A model generated the notes under the pieces. It was not told where the DNA came from and did no database searches. It was given only the letters and a program-made list of their open reading frames with translations. Of a DNA stretch of 26,096 nucleotides, positions 14,453-23,055 are shown in pieces (the first letter of the stretch is position 1; each line of letters starts with the position of its first letter). The position numbers were made by a program, and so were the translations under genes. This stretch comes from a virus: positions 1 through 26,096 of the IMG/VR virus record IMGVR_UViG_3300007542_000163; one strand, given 5' to 3'.

Positions 14453-15262
14453 ATGGTAAAAAATATTCTTATAGGAGCTGATCCAGAATTATTCTTAGAA
14501 AAAGATGGAGAAATTATATCAGCAGAAGGTTATATCGGTGGAACTAAAAATGAACCTATCCCAATTAGTGATGAAGGACATGCAATACAAGAAGATAATG
14601 TTTTGGTAGAATTTAATATTCCTGCATCTGAATCAGCAGAGGATTTTATAGCCAACATTAATTTTGTTAAAGATTATTTAAACGCCTTAGTAGAATTACA
14701 AGGTTGTAAATTGAATAATAGTGCTTCAGCAGTTATAGATAAAAAATATCTACAAACTGCACAAGCTAAATTATTTGGTTGTGAGCCAGATTATAATGTA
14801 TATTTAAGAGCTATGAATGAACCACCAAAAGCAGGTGGTCAATTAAGAACTTGTGGTGGTCATATTCATATTGGATATGAAAATCCATCACAAGAAGTTA
14901 GTGAAAAAATCATTTATGCTATGGATGCAGTTCTTGGTTTAGGATCTTTATTATTAGATAAAGATGATAGAAGAAAAGAAATGTATGGTAAAGCAGGTTG
15001 TTTCAGATTTAAAGATTATGGTGTTGAATATAGAACTTTATCTAATTTTTGGGTAAAAGATGATGTATCAATGGCTTGGGCATTTAATAAAACAATTGAA
15101 GCTATTGAATTAGTTAATTCTGGAATTATTGATGAATTAATTAAAAACTATGCAGATGTTATTAGAACTACTATTAATTCTAATAACAAACAAATGGCTC
15201 AAGAATTACTTTCTAAATTTGAAGTAATAAAACAAGAAAAAAAATTAATTACAAAAAACTAA
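14453..15262 (+). CDS. COOH-NH2 ligase, phiEco32-type amidoligase
   Basis: Encodes 269 residues of the glutamine-synthetase-like amidoligase group (Pfam COOH-NH2_lig type). Motifs in order: IGADPELF (7-14), GGTKNEPIP (29-37), QEDNVLVEFNIP (46-57), RTCGGHIHIGY (132-142) and EYRTLSNFW (192-200). The Glu and His residues in them would bind metal and ATP, as in glutamine synthetase. The enzyme should join a carboxyl to an amino group using ATP. It stands between the two glutamine amidotransferase genes. In phiEco32 and related phages, the same ligase family accompanies ATP-grasp and class II amidotransferase genes. Substrates are not known. Confidence 0.88.
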   Translation: MVKNILIGADPELFLEKDGEIISAEGYIGGTKNEPIPISDEGHAIQEDNVLVEFNIPASESAEDFIANINFVKDYLNALVELQGCKLNNSASAVIDKKYLQTAQAKLFGCEPDYNVYLRAMNEPPKAGGQLRTCGGHIHIGYENPSQEVSEKIIYAMDAVLGLGSLLLDKDDRRKEMYGKAGCFRFKDYGVEYRTLSNFWVKDDVSMAWAFNKTIEAIELVNSGIIDELIKNYADVIRTTINSNNKQMAQELLSKFEVIKQEKKLITKN

Positions 15263-15268
15263 AATAAA

Positions 15269-17170
15269 ATGATCAATATAATACTAAGTATACTAATAAT
15301 TCATATGTTTAGGATAATAGTGTTTAAAGTACAATATACCACATTAAATTGTGGTATATTTGCTTGGGCAGGAAAAGATCCTAAACAATTTAATAAAAAT
15401 AAATTAGATATTTTAGGAATATTTAATGAATCAAGGGGAACACATTCTTGTGGAATTTCTAAAGATGGTGACATTGTTATAGGAATTGATAAAAATAAAG
15501 TGTATAAAGATTTCTTATCTAATACAAATTATGATGCTCCTACTAAAATTCCAGTAGTTATTGGTCATACAAGATTAAGTACTTTTGGTGAACATACTCT
15601 TGATAATGCTCATCCATTTGGATATGGTGAATTAAATAAACATTATGAATTTGTTGGAGTTCATAATGGAACTTTATTAAACCATTTAGAACTTGCTAAA
15701 TTAAATAATGTATCTAATATAGCTACTGTTATTGAAAATAATATTACAAAAACTAGAAATAAAATAGATAGTGAAGTATTATTAGAATGTATCTTTAAAA
15801 GTAAAAATTTTAATGTATTATCTCAATATAATGGTGCTGCTGCAGTTGTATTTACTAATTTACAACAACCAAATGTTATTTATTGTTTTAGAGGAGAATC
15901 TAGAAAAATTAATACATTAGAAGCAACATCTGATGAACGACCTTTATTTTATTATAAAGAAAACAAAAATAGTTTATTTATATCATCTATGGAAAATAGT
16001 TTATATGCTATAGGTGGAACTAAAAAAACTGTATTTGAATTTGAAACTAATAAAGTATATAAGATTACAGATGGTGATATTACAACAGTTATTAAATATA
16101 AAATAGATAGAAAAGATAATTATCAAACTTATTCTAGTTATACTCCATGGAAAAAACCAGAATATAATGAATATTTAGATGATGATGATTGGGAAGATTA
16201 TCGTGGTTATAAAAATAACCTTCCAATAAATCGTGCAAAATTACCAGAACAAAAAGAATTTGTATTTGATAAAATTAATGCAATAAATCTAAATAAAGAA
16301 GTATATTTTACAAAATCTAGTAATTTTGAAAGTAATGTATATTTTAATAAATTAAGATATTGGAGAAATGGACATTTAATTACTGGATGTTTTACTTTTG
16401 TACCTCAATTTGGATTTTATTTCTTAGGACACGGTTTGAAAGAAAGTGATGATACATTTTATGGACTTGTTAATAAAATGTTTTTTGGAAAAGATTTTGT
16501 TAATCATGCAAATCTTTTATCTCCAGAAAATATTGCAAAATCAACGGTTCCTTTTAAAAGTAATGCTAAACATGAAATTAAATTTCCAAGTGTATATTAT
16601 TTTTATAAGGGAGTAAGATTGCAAACAGCTTCTGATTATATTGCTTGTTTACAAATGGATAAAGAATTTGAAGCACCTTTTGATTGGAGATCCTTATCTC
16701 AATGTGCAGCTCATCCTATTATTGAAATTTCTGAAGATAAAGGTAGTAATGCTGGTAATATTGTATTAAAATTAGATAAACCAGTTACAGATATAGTATG
16801 TCCATTAGGTTCTGAAAAAATATATTCTTTTGAAGATGGTAGATGTATTAAAATTACAGCAGTTACTAAAAATACAAAAAGTTTACAAGAAGTAGCAGAT
16901 GCTATAATAGCTCATGAAAATAAAGTTATAGAAACAGAATTTTCAATAGAAGATGAAGAGGATACTAAAATTATCACTCTTAATCTAGATGATGATTTAT
17001 TGGAAAAAGATTTTAATGATATCTTTAAAGATAATTTAATGAAATTTCCAATGTATATTAAAAGATTAGAAAAATATAAAGATAATCCTAAAGCAAAAGA
17101 TGCTTTACTAATTTTGGAAAAGTTTTTATGTAAATCAACAAAATTAATGGCTTACGATTTAAAAGAATAA
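15269..17170 (+). CDS. class II glutamine amidotransferase with N-terminal extension
   Basis: Encodes 633 residues from the ATG at 15269. The Ntn-type glutaminase domain begins at CGIFAWAG, with the nucleophile Cys at residue 28. It continues with GHTRLST (99-105), NAHPF (113-117) and HNGTL (132-136). It should release ammonia from glutamine for an amide-forming step. In this family Cys must become the free N-terminus, normally by removing Met alone. Here no start codon stands immediately before it (the codon is AAT), so 27 residues from 15269, or 15 from the alternative ATG at 15305, would have to be cut off, as in PurF propeptides. The C-terminal 350 residues carry no recognised synthetase domain and end in an acidic helical region. 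It lies 6 bases after the ligase gene. Confidence 0.85.
   Translation: MINIILSILIIHMFRIIVFKVQYTTLNCGIFAWAGKDPKQFNKNKLDILGIFNESRGTHSCGISKDGDIVIGIDKNKVYKDFLSNTNYDAPTKIPVVIGHTRLSTFGEHTLDNAHPFGYGELNKHYEFVGVHNGTLLNHLELAKLNNVSNIATVIENNITKTRNKIDSEVLLECIFKSKNFNVLSQYNGAAAVVFTNLQQPNVIYCFRGESRKINTLEATSDERPLFYYKENKNSLFISSMENSLYAIGGTKKTVFEFETNKVYKITDGDITTVIKYKIDRKDNYQTYSSYTPWKKPEYNEYLDDDDWEDYRGYKNNLPINRAKLPEQKEFVFDKINAINLNKEVYFTKSSNFESNVYFNKLRYWRNGHLITGCFTFVPQFGFYFLGHGLKESDDTFYGLVNKMFFGKDFVNHANLLSPENIAKSTVPFKSNAKHEIKFPSVYYFYKGVRLQTASDYIACLQMDKEFEAPFDWRSLSQCAAHPIIEISEDKGSNAGNIVLKLDKPVTDIVCPLGSEKIYSFEDGRCIKITAVTKNTKSLQEVADAIIAHENKVIETEFSIEDEEDTKIITLNLDDDLLEKDFNDIFKDNLMKFPMYIKRLEKYKDNPKAKDALLILEKFLCKSTKLMAYDLKE
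15333..15360 (+). repeat. 11-bp perfect inverted repeat over the amidotransferase nucleophile codon
   Basis: AATATACCACA (15333-15343) and TGTGGTATATT (15350-15360) are exact reverse complements around TTAAAT. The second arm begins with the Cys codon TGT. In RNA this would be a stable hairpin near the start of the gene. It could act as an operator, an attenuator or a translation brake, or mark an alternative start architecture. Confidence 0.6.
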
Positions 17171-17181
17171 ATAAGATAAAT

Positions 17182-18921
17182 ATGGACGAAAATAAAGTTA
17201 TTACCGTTGATGGTAGCGAAGAACTACGTGTTAAATGTAGAAATATAAAAGGAATCTTTTATAGAATAGGAGATTTATCTATAGAGAATTCAGGTCACTG
17301 TTATCTTATTAATGATAAATTTTATAAATTTGATACAGGATATATTGTTTTTGATCATTATTTAGGACAATATGTTATTAAAAATAATAATAATTTATCA
17401 GAAGGAGTTGTTTCTTTTGAAGATAAAAATACTCCAGTAATTGGATTCTTTTCAAACATTAATGCTAATTTTACTAGAATTAATCATAAAGGGTCAGAAT
17501 GGAATTGTATTAATGATGATATATTATTAAATACTAATTTTATTGAAGATTTGAAATCAGGAGTATTTCATCATAGACAGTCTTTACCAAGTATGAGATT
17601 CATTAATATTGGAAATGTACCACAAGGTTTAAAAAATACATTACAATATGATTCACGTAATTTAACTAAAGATAGAAGTCTTATATATGATAAATTATAT
17701 AATCCAAAATATAGTCAACAAATTGAAGACTATGGTGATGTAGTTAAAGATTTAAGTTTTGGATTAGAATTTGAAACTATTAATGGTTTTGTACCAACAA
17801 GAATCTGTGATAGATTAGGATTAATTCCTCTAAAAGATGGTAGTATTCCAGGATTAGAGTATGTAACTATTCCATTATCAGGTAAAAAAGGTATGCAAAC
17901 TGTTATAGATAGTGTAAAAGAACTGTCAAGAAGAACTACTTATAATGATGATTGTTCTTTACATCTTCATATTGGTAATATTCCAAGAACAGAAGAGTTT
18001 TTCTTAGCATTATATAAAATATTAGTATTAATGGAACAACCAATGTATGAATTATTTCCAGTTTATAAGAAATATAATTATGGTGTTAAAAGAAAACATT
18101 ATACTAAACCTTTTTCATTGAATGAAACTATTTATTTAATGGACCCAGTAATTAATAAATCAAATATCAAAAAGAATTTTGGTATATTGTATAATTATTT
18201 ATCAATGGGACAAGATTATGCTAATGTTGATAATGATCTAAAAAATGTTCATAGCCATCCATCTGATCCAAATGGTGATAGTAAATGGAATATTAGAACA
18301 AGATATCATTGGGTTAATATGATTCCTCTATTATTTGGAAACAAACAAACAATAGAATTTAGATTGCATACGCCTACTTACGATATTAATAAAATTATGA
18401 ATTATTTAGTAATTTGTACATCTTTAATTAATTATGTTAAAGATAATACAGATAAAATATTGACAGATTTTAAATCTGTTAGTACACTAAATTTAACTGA
18501 TTTATTATATGGTAGTATACCAAAAGATACAAGAGGTGATAATAAATATGCAAGACTTCTAAATAGTGTATATGGTTACATAAATGATCGTCGAGATTTT
18601 ATGTTTAATAATGCTAAAAGAGGTAATATTAAAGCTAATGAAGATGAATTTGTAGTTAGAAAAGGTATTTGGGATACAAATATGATTATAATTAAAAATC
18701 CACAACTTAAAATTATAAATGAAGATTTAGGACGTATTAATATATGGGATGTTCCTAGACCAGCATATAGACACGTACAAGCTGGACGAGGAGGTTTAGA
18801 ACAATATCTTAATGGATTAGATCCAGTTAATGAGCTCCTTAGACAACAAATAGATAATCTTGAAATAGAAGAACCTATTTTTCATGATGACGATGATGAT
18901 GATGAAAATGAAGGATTTTAA
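17182..18921 (+). CDS. amidoligase (Amidoligase_2 family) with long N-terminal domain
   Basis: Encodes 579 residues. The glutamine-synthetase-like core starts near residue 190: LSFGLEFET (191-199), DGSIPGLEYVTIPL (219-232), CSLHLHIGN (258-266) and QTIEFRLHTPT (389-399). These are the signature motifs of Pfam PF12224, whose Glu and His residues bind metal and ATP. The N-terminal 185 residues are separate and contain Cys/Trp-bearing strands without a known domain; they may bind the substrate. The C-terminus ends in an acidic tail HDDDDDDENEGF. It is the third ligase of the cluster, 11 bases after the class II amidotransferase. It may use the freed ammonia or join a second amine. Substrates are unknown. 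Confidence 0.87.
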   Translation: MDENKVITVDGSEELRVKCRNIKGIFYRIGDLSIENSGHCYLINDKFYKFDTGYIVFDHYLGQYVIKNNNNLSEGVVSFEDKNTPVIGFFSNINANFTRINHKGSEWNCINDDILLNTNFIEDLKSGVFHHRQSLPSMRFINIGNVPQGLKNTLQYDSRNLTKDRSLIYDKLYNPKYSQQIEDYGDVVKDLSFGLEFETINGFVPTRICDRLGLIPLKDGSIPGLEYVTIPLSGKKGMQTVIDSVKELSRRTTYNDDCSLHLHIGNIPRTEEFFLALYKILVLMEQPMYELFPVYKKYNYGVKRKHYTKPFSLNETIYLMDPVINKSNIKKNFGILYNYLSMGQDYANVDNDLKNVHSHPSDPNGDSKWNIRTRYHWVNMIPLLFGNKQTIEFRLHTPTYDINKIMNYLVICTSLINYVKDNTDKILTDFKSVSTLNLTDLLYGSIPKDTRGDNKYARLLNSVYGYINDRRDFMFNNAKRGNIKANEDEFVVRKGIWDTNMIIIKNPQLKIINEDLGRINIWDVPRPAYRHVQAGRGGLEQYLNGLDPVNELLRQQIDNLEIEEPIFHDDDDDDENEGF

Positions 18922-18936
18922 TTAAAAATAATATAT

Positions 18937-19653
18937 ATGGTAGTCAAAAATAAAAAATTAGATAAACTAGTTTTAGATCATGATGCTATAGTAGGAAAAG
19001 ATTGGGCAAAGGTATTAAAACCTTTGCTTGATTCTACTTATATGAAAAATTTACTTTATTTTTTAAATGAAAGTTATCAAATCAAATCTATTCAACCAAA
19101 GCAAAAACATATTTTTAAACCTTTTATTGACTGTACAGTTGATGAAACTAAAGTTGTTATAATAGGTAAAGAACCTTATAATAATGATGAAAATACAGGA
19201 CTTGCATTTGGAAATCATGATAAGTATGGTAAATTATTCACTGCAGAATTATTAAAAATTATGAATACAATCATCAAAACAGTTTATGATGGTTGTAAAA
19301 TACCAATTGATTGTACTTTAGAGTATTGGTCATATCAAGGTGTTTTATTATTAAATTCAGCATTAACTGTTGAAGAAGGAAGTGAAGAATCTCATTTAAA
19401 TTATTGGAAAGATTTTATAAGACAAACTGTAAAAATAATTTCTAAAGAAAAACCAGGAACAATATTTTGTTTATGGGGAGAAGAAGCACAATATTTTAAA
19501 AAATATATAGATACAAAAACTTGTTTTATATTAGAATGTGAACACCCATCTACTGCTATAGCAGAAAAAAGAGAGTGGCGATGTGATCATTTTAATGAAA
19601 TAAATGACTTGATATCAAAACATATGGGAGAAAATAAATGTATAGAATGGTAA
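18937..19653 (+). CDS. ung: uracil-DNA glycosylase, family 1-like, with altered motif 1
   Basis: Encodes 238 residues. Recognisable elements are VVIIGKEPYN (73-82), GLAFG (88-92), a GVLLLNSALTVEEG block (about 135-148), FCLWGEEAQ (177-185) and EHPSTA (202-207). In canonical UNG, motif 1 is GQDPYH with Asp activating water and motif 2 is HPSPLS. Here Q, D and H of motif 1 are K, E79 and N, while the His of motif 2 is retained (H203). The enzyme may be slow or have other specificity, or Glu may replace Asp. It would excise uracil from phage DNA, fitting between the amidoligase cluster and RusA in the replication module. The start at 18937 leaves a typical length. Confidence 0.85.
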   Translation: MVVKNKKLDKLVLDHDAIVGKDWAKVLKPLLDSTYMKNLLYFLNESYQIKSIQPKQKHIFKPFIDCTVDETKVVIIGKEPYNNDENTGLAFGNHDKYGKLFTAELLKIMNTIIKTVYDGCKIPIDCTLEYWSYQGVLLLNSALTVEEGSEESHLNYWKDFIRQTVKIISKEKPGTIFCLWGEEAQYFKKYIDTKTCFILECEHPSTAIAEKREWRCDHFNEINDLISKHMGENKCIEW

Positions 19654-19665
19654 AATGAAAAAATA

Positions 19666-20133
19666 ATGATATGGATACCAGGTTCAGTACCTAGTCTAAA
19701 AAATAGTAAAGTTAAAACTAATAGAGGGATATTCAGTTCTCCTACGGTAAATAAATATCTTAGGAGTATTGGTATCCAATCTTTTAGTTCTAAACATAAA
19801 ATAGTAAAAGGATATGTTGATAAATCACGTCCTAATCAGATTGAACTTATTAGAGAACAATTTGAACAAATGAAAGTAGGAAAAGAAAACCCAATATTTA
19901 TAGGTTATCATCAAGTTAGAAAAACAAAAGCTTTATTTGATTTTAGTAATAGTGTAGAAATAATACAAGATTTATTAACTGCACATGATTTAATAGAAGA
20001 TGATAATGTACAATTTGTATTTCCAATACCAATGTCTATAACTGGAGAATTACCTACTTTACAAAATTTAAGAACAAAACAATGGTACTCTGTTGATAAA
20101 GAAAATCCTGGTGTGTGGCTAAAGGTGTTCTAA
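19666..20133 (+). CDS. RusA-type Holliday junction resolvase
   Basis: Encodes 155 residues. The N-terminus IWIPGSVPSLKNSK resembles the IPGxPxSKNS opening of RusA proteins. The catalytic acidic residues appear in LFDFSNSVEIIQDLL (90-104; D92 and D102) and LIEDDNVQ (109-116; D112 and D113), the usual D-x-(D/S)-N ... D ... DD pattern of this family. The enzyme would be a dimeric nuclease that resolves four-way junctions arising in recombination-dependent replication, in line with the Sak4-like ATPase and SSB. Its stop lies 4 bases inside the end of the antisense homing endonuclease gene, which may mark the insertion point of that element. Confidence 0.8.
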   Translation: MIWIPGSVPSLKNSKVKTNRGIFSSPTVNKYLRSIGIQSFSSKHKIVKGYVDKSRPNQIELIREQFEQMKVGKENPIFIGYHQVRKTKALFDFSNSVEIIQDLLTAHDLIEDDNVQFVFPIPMSITGELPTLQNLRTKQWYSVDKENPGVWLKVF

Positions 20134-20732
20134 ATAAACTTTAATATATTTTTAGTAAACATTATTAATTCTTCTTTTGATGCAGAATTTTTCATAGAAT
20201 TAGCTAGATAAGATATAATCATTACATTTCCAGATATATAACCTTTGGAGTTATCTATTCTGTCTAGTGATGCTGTATTTTTAGTAGTTCCAATTGAGAA
20301 ATAATCTAACTTAATATTAAGAATAGGACAATAAATGGGTAATGTAAAATCTTCAATGGTTAAAGAGAAATTAATATTTCTTTGTTTTGCTCGACTTCTA
20401 CTTCTTATTATTATTCTGGATTTTAATTTTTGTTCAGATGTATTATATTCTATTCTTTTATAAGGAGAGCTAGGTATTCCTAATTCCCTCCTGATTGTAC
20501 AAATATGTACATTACTTATTGGAAGAAGATTAGAAATTTGTTTATTAGACATATTATTAGATACCATATCCTTTATTTGAATATGATATCTATCAATTAG
20601 TTTATTAACATTTAAGTTATTCATTCTTCTCCATTTACCAACGGTATATGGTTTAGAATTAGTTTCTAAGGCTATTGATTTATCATTATAGCCTAGGTCA
20701 TAAAATTTTTGGAATAGTTTTATATTTTTCAT
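20130..20732 (-). CDS. HNH-type homing endonuclease, free-standing, antisense
   Basis: Encodes 200 residues and is the only gene on the minus strand. The N-terminal half has two helix-turn-helix-like repeats: LGYNDKSIALETNSKPYTV and a second around NKQISNLLPISNVHICTIRRELG. A basic linker RIIIRSRSRAKQR follows. The C-terminal nuclease part reads YCPILNIKLDY (134-144) and ASLDRIDNSKGYISGNVMII (154-173), the pattern of phage HNH endonucleases of the SLDRI-D-GY-GNV type. The orientation opposite to all neighbours and its own promoter-like element suggest a mobile gene that entered between RusA and the 20814 gene. It could cut cognate sites in related phages. Catalytic residues look intact. Confidence 0.85.
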   Translation of the reverse strand: MKNIKLFQKFYDLGYNDKSIALETNSKPYTVGKWRRMNNLNVNKLIDRYHIQIKDMVSNNMSNKQISNLLPISNVHICTIRRELGIPSSPYKRIEYNTSEQKLKSRIIIRSRSRAKQRNINFSLTIEDFTLPIYCPILNIKLDYFSIGTTKNTASLDRIDNSKGYISGNVMIISYLANSMKNSASKEELIMFTKNILKFI

Positions 20733-20736
20733 ATTA

Positions 20737-20744
20737 CAAATATA
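20737..20744 (-). promoter_or_regulatory. Bacteroidota-type -7 element for the antisense HNH gene
   Basis: On the minus strand the sequence reads TATATTTG, matching the Bacteroidota -7 consensus TAnnTTTG, and ends four bases before the ATG. A clear TTTG at -33 is not seen. If used, the transcript would be nearly leaderless. Confidence 0.35.
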
Positions 20745-20813
20745 CGAAAAATAATTAACATATCCTAATATTTTTATACCTAAATTATAAAATGATATTA
20801 AAATATTTTAAAA

Positions 20814-21158
20814 ATGAGTTTTAACATAAATATAGAAGAATATCTAAGTGAAGATGAAATTAAACAAGCTTGTGTAGAAGCAGTTAAAGACCACTCTAAG
20901 AGATTACTAGGAGTTAATGAATCTGCTATTTGTACTAAAATAGCTAGACAATTAGTTAAAGAAGAACACCAAGTATATATACAAAAGCATAAAGATTTAC
21001 TTGATGAAAAAATAGTTGAATCTATTAATAAAATTAATTTAGGTTCTTTATTTTTTACAGCATTTGGTTGGGCTAATGAAGGACATAAACTATTATCAGG
21101 TTTATTAGTAAAGCATAGAGATTTATTAGAGAAAAAATTAATGAAAACAATAAAATAA
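20814..21158 (+). CDS. unknown 114-residue helical protein
   Basis: Encodes 114 residues. The N-terminus INIEEYLSEDEIKQACVEAV is acidic and helical, followed by a long charged helix with Lys, His and Glu (KIARQLVKEEHQVYIQKH), a short hydrophobic turn LGSLFFTAFGWANEG and a final basic helix. No family is recognised. It resumes the + strand gene order after the antisense homing endonuclease, with an 81-base AT-rich gap upstream that may contain a promoter. The next gene is 6 bases downstream. A structural or DNA-binding accessory role is possible but cannot be shown. Confidence 0.6.
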   Translation: MSFNINIEEYLSEDEIKQACVEAVKDHSKRLLGVNESAICTKIARQLVKEEHQVYIQKHKDLLDEKIVESINKINLGSLFFTAFGWANEGHKLLSGLLVKHRDLLEKKLMKTIK

Positions 21159-21164
21159 ATAAAA

Positions 21165-21419
21165 ATGAATAAACAAATAAGAAATCAAATATTAAATTTA
21201 TCTAGACTTATATTTAATGAAGAAGAATTCAATAAAATACTATATTATTTAGATGGTAATTTATTAGTTGATTTGAGATTATTTATAGATGAAAAAGTAG
21301 ATTTATTATCAGCTATCTCAGAAATGGATAATTGTAATAATGAATTGAATCAACAAATCACATTGTGTAATGAATTAGAAGATATTGTAATTGATGCTTA
21401 TTTAGAAAAAACAATGTAG
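21165..21419 (+). CDS. unknown small coiled-coil-like protein
   Basis: Encodes 84 residues, acidic and almost wholly helical with regular Leu/Ile spacing (KILYYLDGNLLVDLRLFIDEKVDLLSAI). This is compatible with a short coiled coil or a small dimer. It ends with TAG, 7 bases before the PD-(D/E)XK nuclease gene. No family is recognised. Context suggests an accessory to DNA metabolism; this is inference only. Confidence 0.55.
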   Translation: MNKQIRNQILNLSRLIFNEEEFNKILYYLDGNLLVDLRLFIDEKVDLLSAISEMDNCNNELNQQITLCNELEDIVIDAYLEKTM

Positions 21420-21426
21420 ATTATTT

Positions 21427-22440
21427 ATGGATGATGAAGATTTGAAAGAGCTTTTTGGCTCGAATGAAATATTAGATATTGCGTTAAGCTATAGTAGAAT
21501 ATCAGATTATGATAGGAATGGACCTAGAGCTCTAAATACGCGAACAGAAGTAGGTGGAGAAGGTGTAAAAATAGGATCAATAACAGATGATTGGTTATTT
21601 GATAAAGAAAATTTTGAAGATAAATATTTTATCTATGAAGGAGAAAAACCTACTGCAACGTTAGGTAAATTAGTAGATATAATTCTAAAAAATTACAACG
21701 CCCCACCAACTAAAGATGAAGTATTAATTATTATAGAAGCTAATGAATTCTGGAAAAGAAGTAAATTAGAAACATTATTAACATATTTTGATATACCAGA
21801 ATTTTGGGAATATTTAGAAGCACAATATAAATCAAGAGTTAAAAACTTAGTTACAACAAGTGAACTTGATTTAGGTAAAGAATTAGCTTCTGTATTAGAA
21901 ACTCATAGTTTCTCAAAATATATTTTTGAAAATAATAATAATATTGAAAGAATAAATCAATATAAGTTTGAATATTTTTATAATAATATTAAACTAAGAG
22001 GAATAATAGATATAGTAGTAATAAACCATACTAATAAAACAGTACAGCTTATAGATCTTAAAACAGGACAAGATAATGCTGAAAATTTTATGAATAGTTT
22101 TATTAAATATAGATATTATTTTCAAAGTTTAATATATCAAAATAGTTTCGATGTTATATGTAAAGAATTAAAATTAGTAGATTATAAACTACTACCTTTT
22201 CAGTTTTTATACATAGGAAGAAAACAAAAGATGCCATTAGTATATACAGTAACAGATAAATGGTTTAAAGGTGCTCAATTTGGCTTCAAAACAGCAGGTG
22301 GGTATACTTATAAAGGTTTAGATGTATTACTTGATGAAATTAAATGGCATTGGGATAATAAAGTATTTGAAATGACAAAAGATATATTTACGAATAAAGG
22401 TAATATATTTTTAGAAGATCAATTTATAAATGTAGAATAA
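21427..22440 (+). CDS. PD-(D/E)XK nuclease, RecB/Cas4-like
   Basis: Encodes 337 residues. The N-terminal part has the GSITDDWLF helix (50-58), placed like the first conserved motif of RecB nucleases. The catalytic centre is RGIIDIVVI (191-199, D195) and LIDLKTGQD (208-216, D210 and K212). The helix YRYYFQSLIYQ (228-238) carries the downstream Q/Y motif. Together these identify the PD-(D/E)XK exonuclease family. No Cys cluster typical of Cas4 iron-sulfur domains is seen. It probably trims DNA ends in recombination with the Sak4-like ATPase and SSB. The region between 70 and 180 is helical and unassigned. Confidence 0.85.
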   Translation: MDDEDLKELFGSNEILDIALSYSRISDYDRNGPRALNTRTEVGGEGVKIGSITDDWLFDKENFEDKYFIYEGEKPTATLGKLVDIILKNYNAPPTKDEVLIIIEANEFWKRSKLETLLTYFDIPEFWEYLEAQYKSRVKNLVTTSELDLGKELASVLETHSFSKYIFENNNNIERINQYKFEYFYNNIKLRGIIDIVVINHTNKTVQLIDLKTGQDNAENFMNSFIKYRYYFQSLIYQNSFDVICKELKLVDYKLLPFQFLYIGRKQKMPLVYTVTDKWFKGAQFGFKTAGGYTYKGLDVLLDEIKWHWDNKVFEMTKDIFTNKGNIFLEDQFINVE

Positions 22441-22444
22441 AAAT

Positions 22445-22996
22445 ATGAGTAAACTTAGATATAATAAATCTAAAACATATTTACTACCTTTATTGTATGA
22501 CTTAATAGGAATGGACATTAGATTTTTTAATCATATAGATAATGTATATATTTATGATGACTTAGATAAGTATCAAAATTGTATATTTATTGAACATGAT
22601 TTTTCTTTTAAAGATCCAAATTTTACAGCTTACGAAAATAAAATAACAAAAAGTCAATATTTTGTTGACTTAATAGATATAGATAATCAAGTATTATATA
22701 TATTTAAATTTCCTGAAGAATATATGAAAGAATATAATAATTTTATATTAGGAAAATATTCACAATTTGGTACTGATGCTAAAAAATTAATTTTAGAGTT
22801 CTTTACAAAAGTATATCAGGGAAATCTAAACGCTGTAGATTTTTTATTAAAGACTAAACAAATATTATTTAAAGATAAAAGACTTAAAGAAAAAATAGAA
22901 AAAGATTTAAATGTAATTCTTTCAGATGAAGCTGAATTAGCTGATATTATATTGAAAGAAAATGAAACATTTAAATTATCAGAAACAATAAAATAA
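22445..22996 (+). CDS. unknown 183-residue protein
   Basis: Encodes 183 residues. The N-terminal two thirds alternate strand and helix (LRYNKSKTYLLPLLYDLIGM, VYIYDDLDKY, CIFIEHDFSF, YFVDLIDIDNQVLYIFKFPEEY). The last third is a charged helical region with a FKDKRLKEKIEKDLNV segment and an acidic end. The composition is that of a soluble protein, and no catalytic motif is visible. It lies 4 bases after the PD-(D/E)XK gene and 59 bases before the ribonucleotide reductase, so it is probably co-transcribed with both. I have the impression of a protein common in Bacteroidota phages, but cannot name the family. Confidence 0.6.
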   Translation: MSKLRYNKSKTYLLPLLYDLIGMDIRFFNHIDNVYIYDDLDKYQNCIFIEHDFSFKDPNFTAYENKITKSQYFVDLIDIDNQVLYIFKFPEEYMKEYNNFILGKYSQFGTDAKKLILEFFTKVYQGNLNAVDFLLKTKQILFKDKRLKEKIEKDLNVILSDEAELADIILKENETFKLSETIK

Positions 22997-23055
22997 ATTA
23001 TAATATTTATTAAAAGAATAAGAGTAGGAATTGTTTTAAAAACAAAAATGATAGA

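Noticed and set aside
15355-15362. TATATTTG as an internal Bacteroidota promoter
   Set aside because: It matches the -7 consensus but lies within the amidotransferase coding region and an inverted repeat, and there is no TTTG about 17-18 bases upstream.
22997-23055. Cobalamin riboswitch before the B12-dependent reductase
   Set aside because: The 59-base gap is too short and lacks the conserved B12-box; phage reductases normally depend on the host's cofactor.
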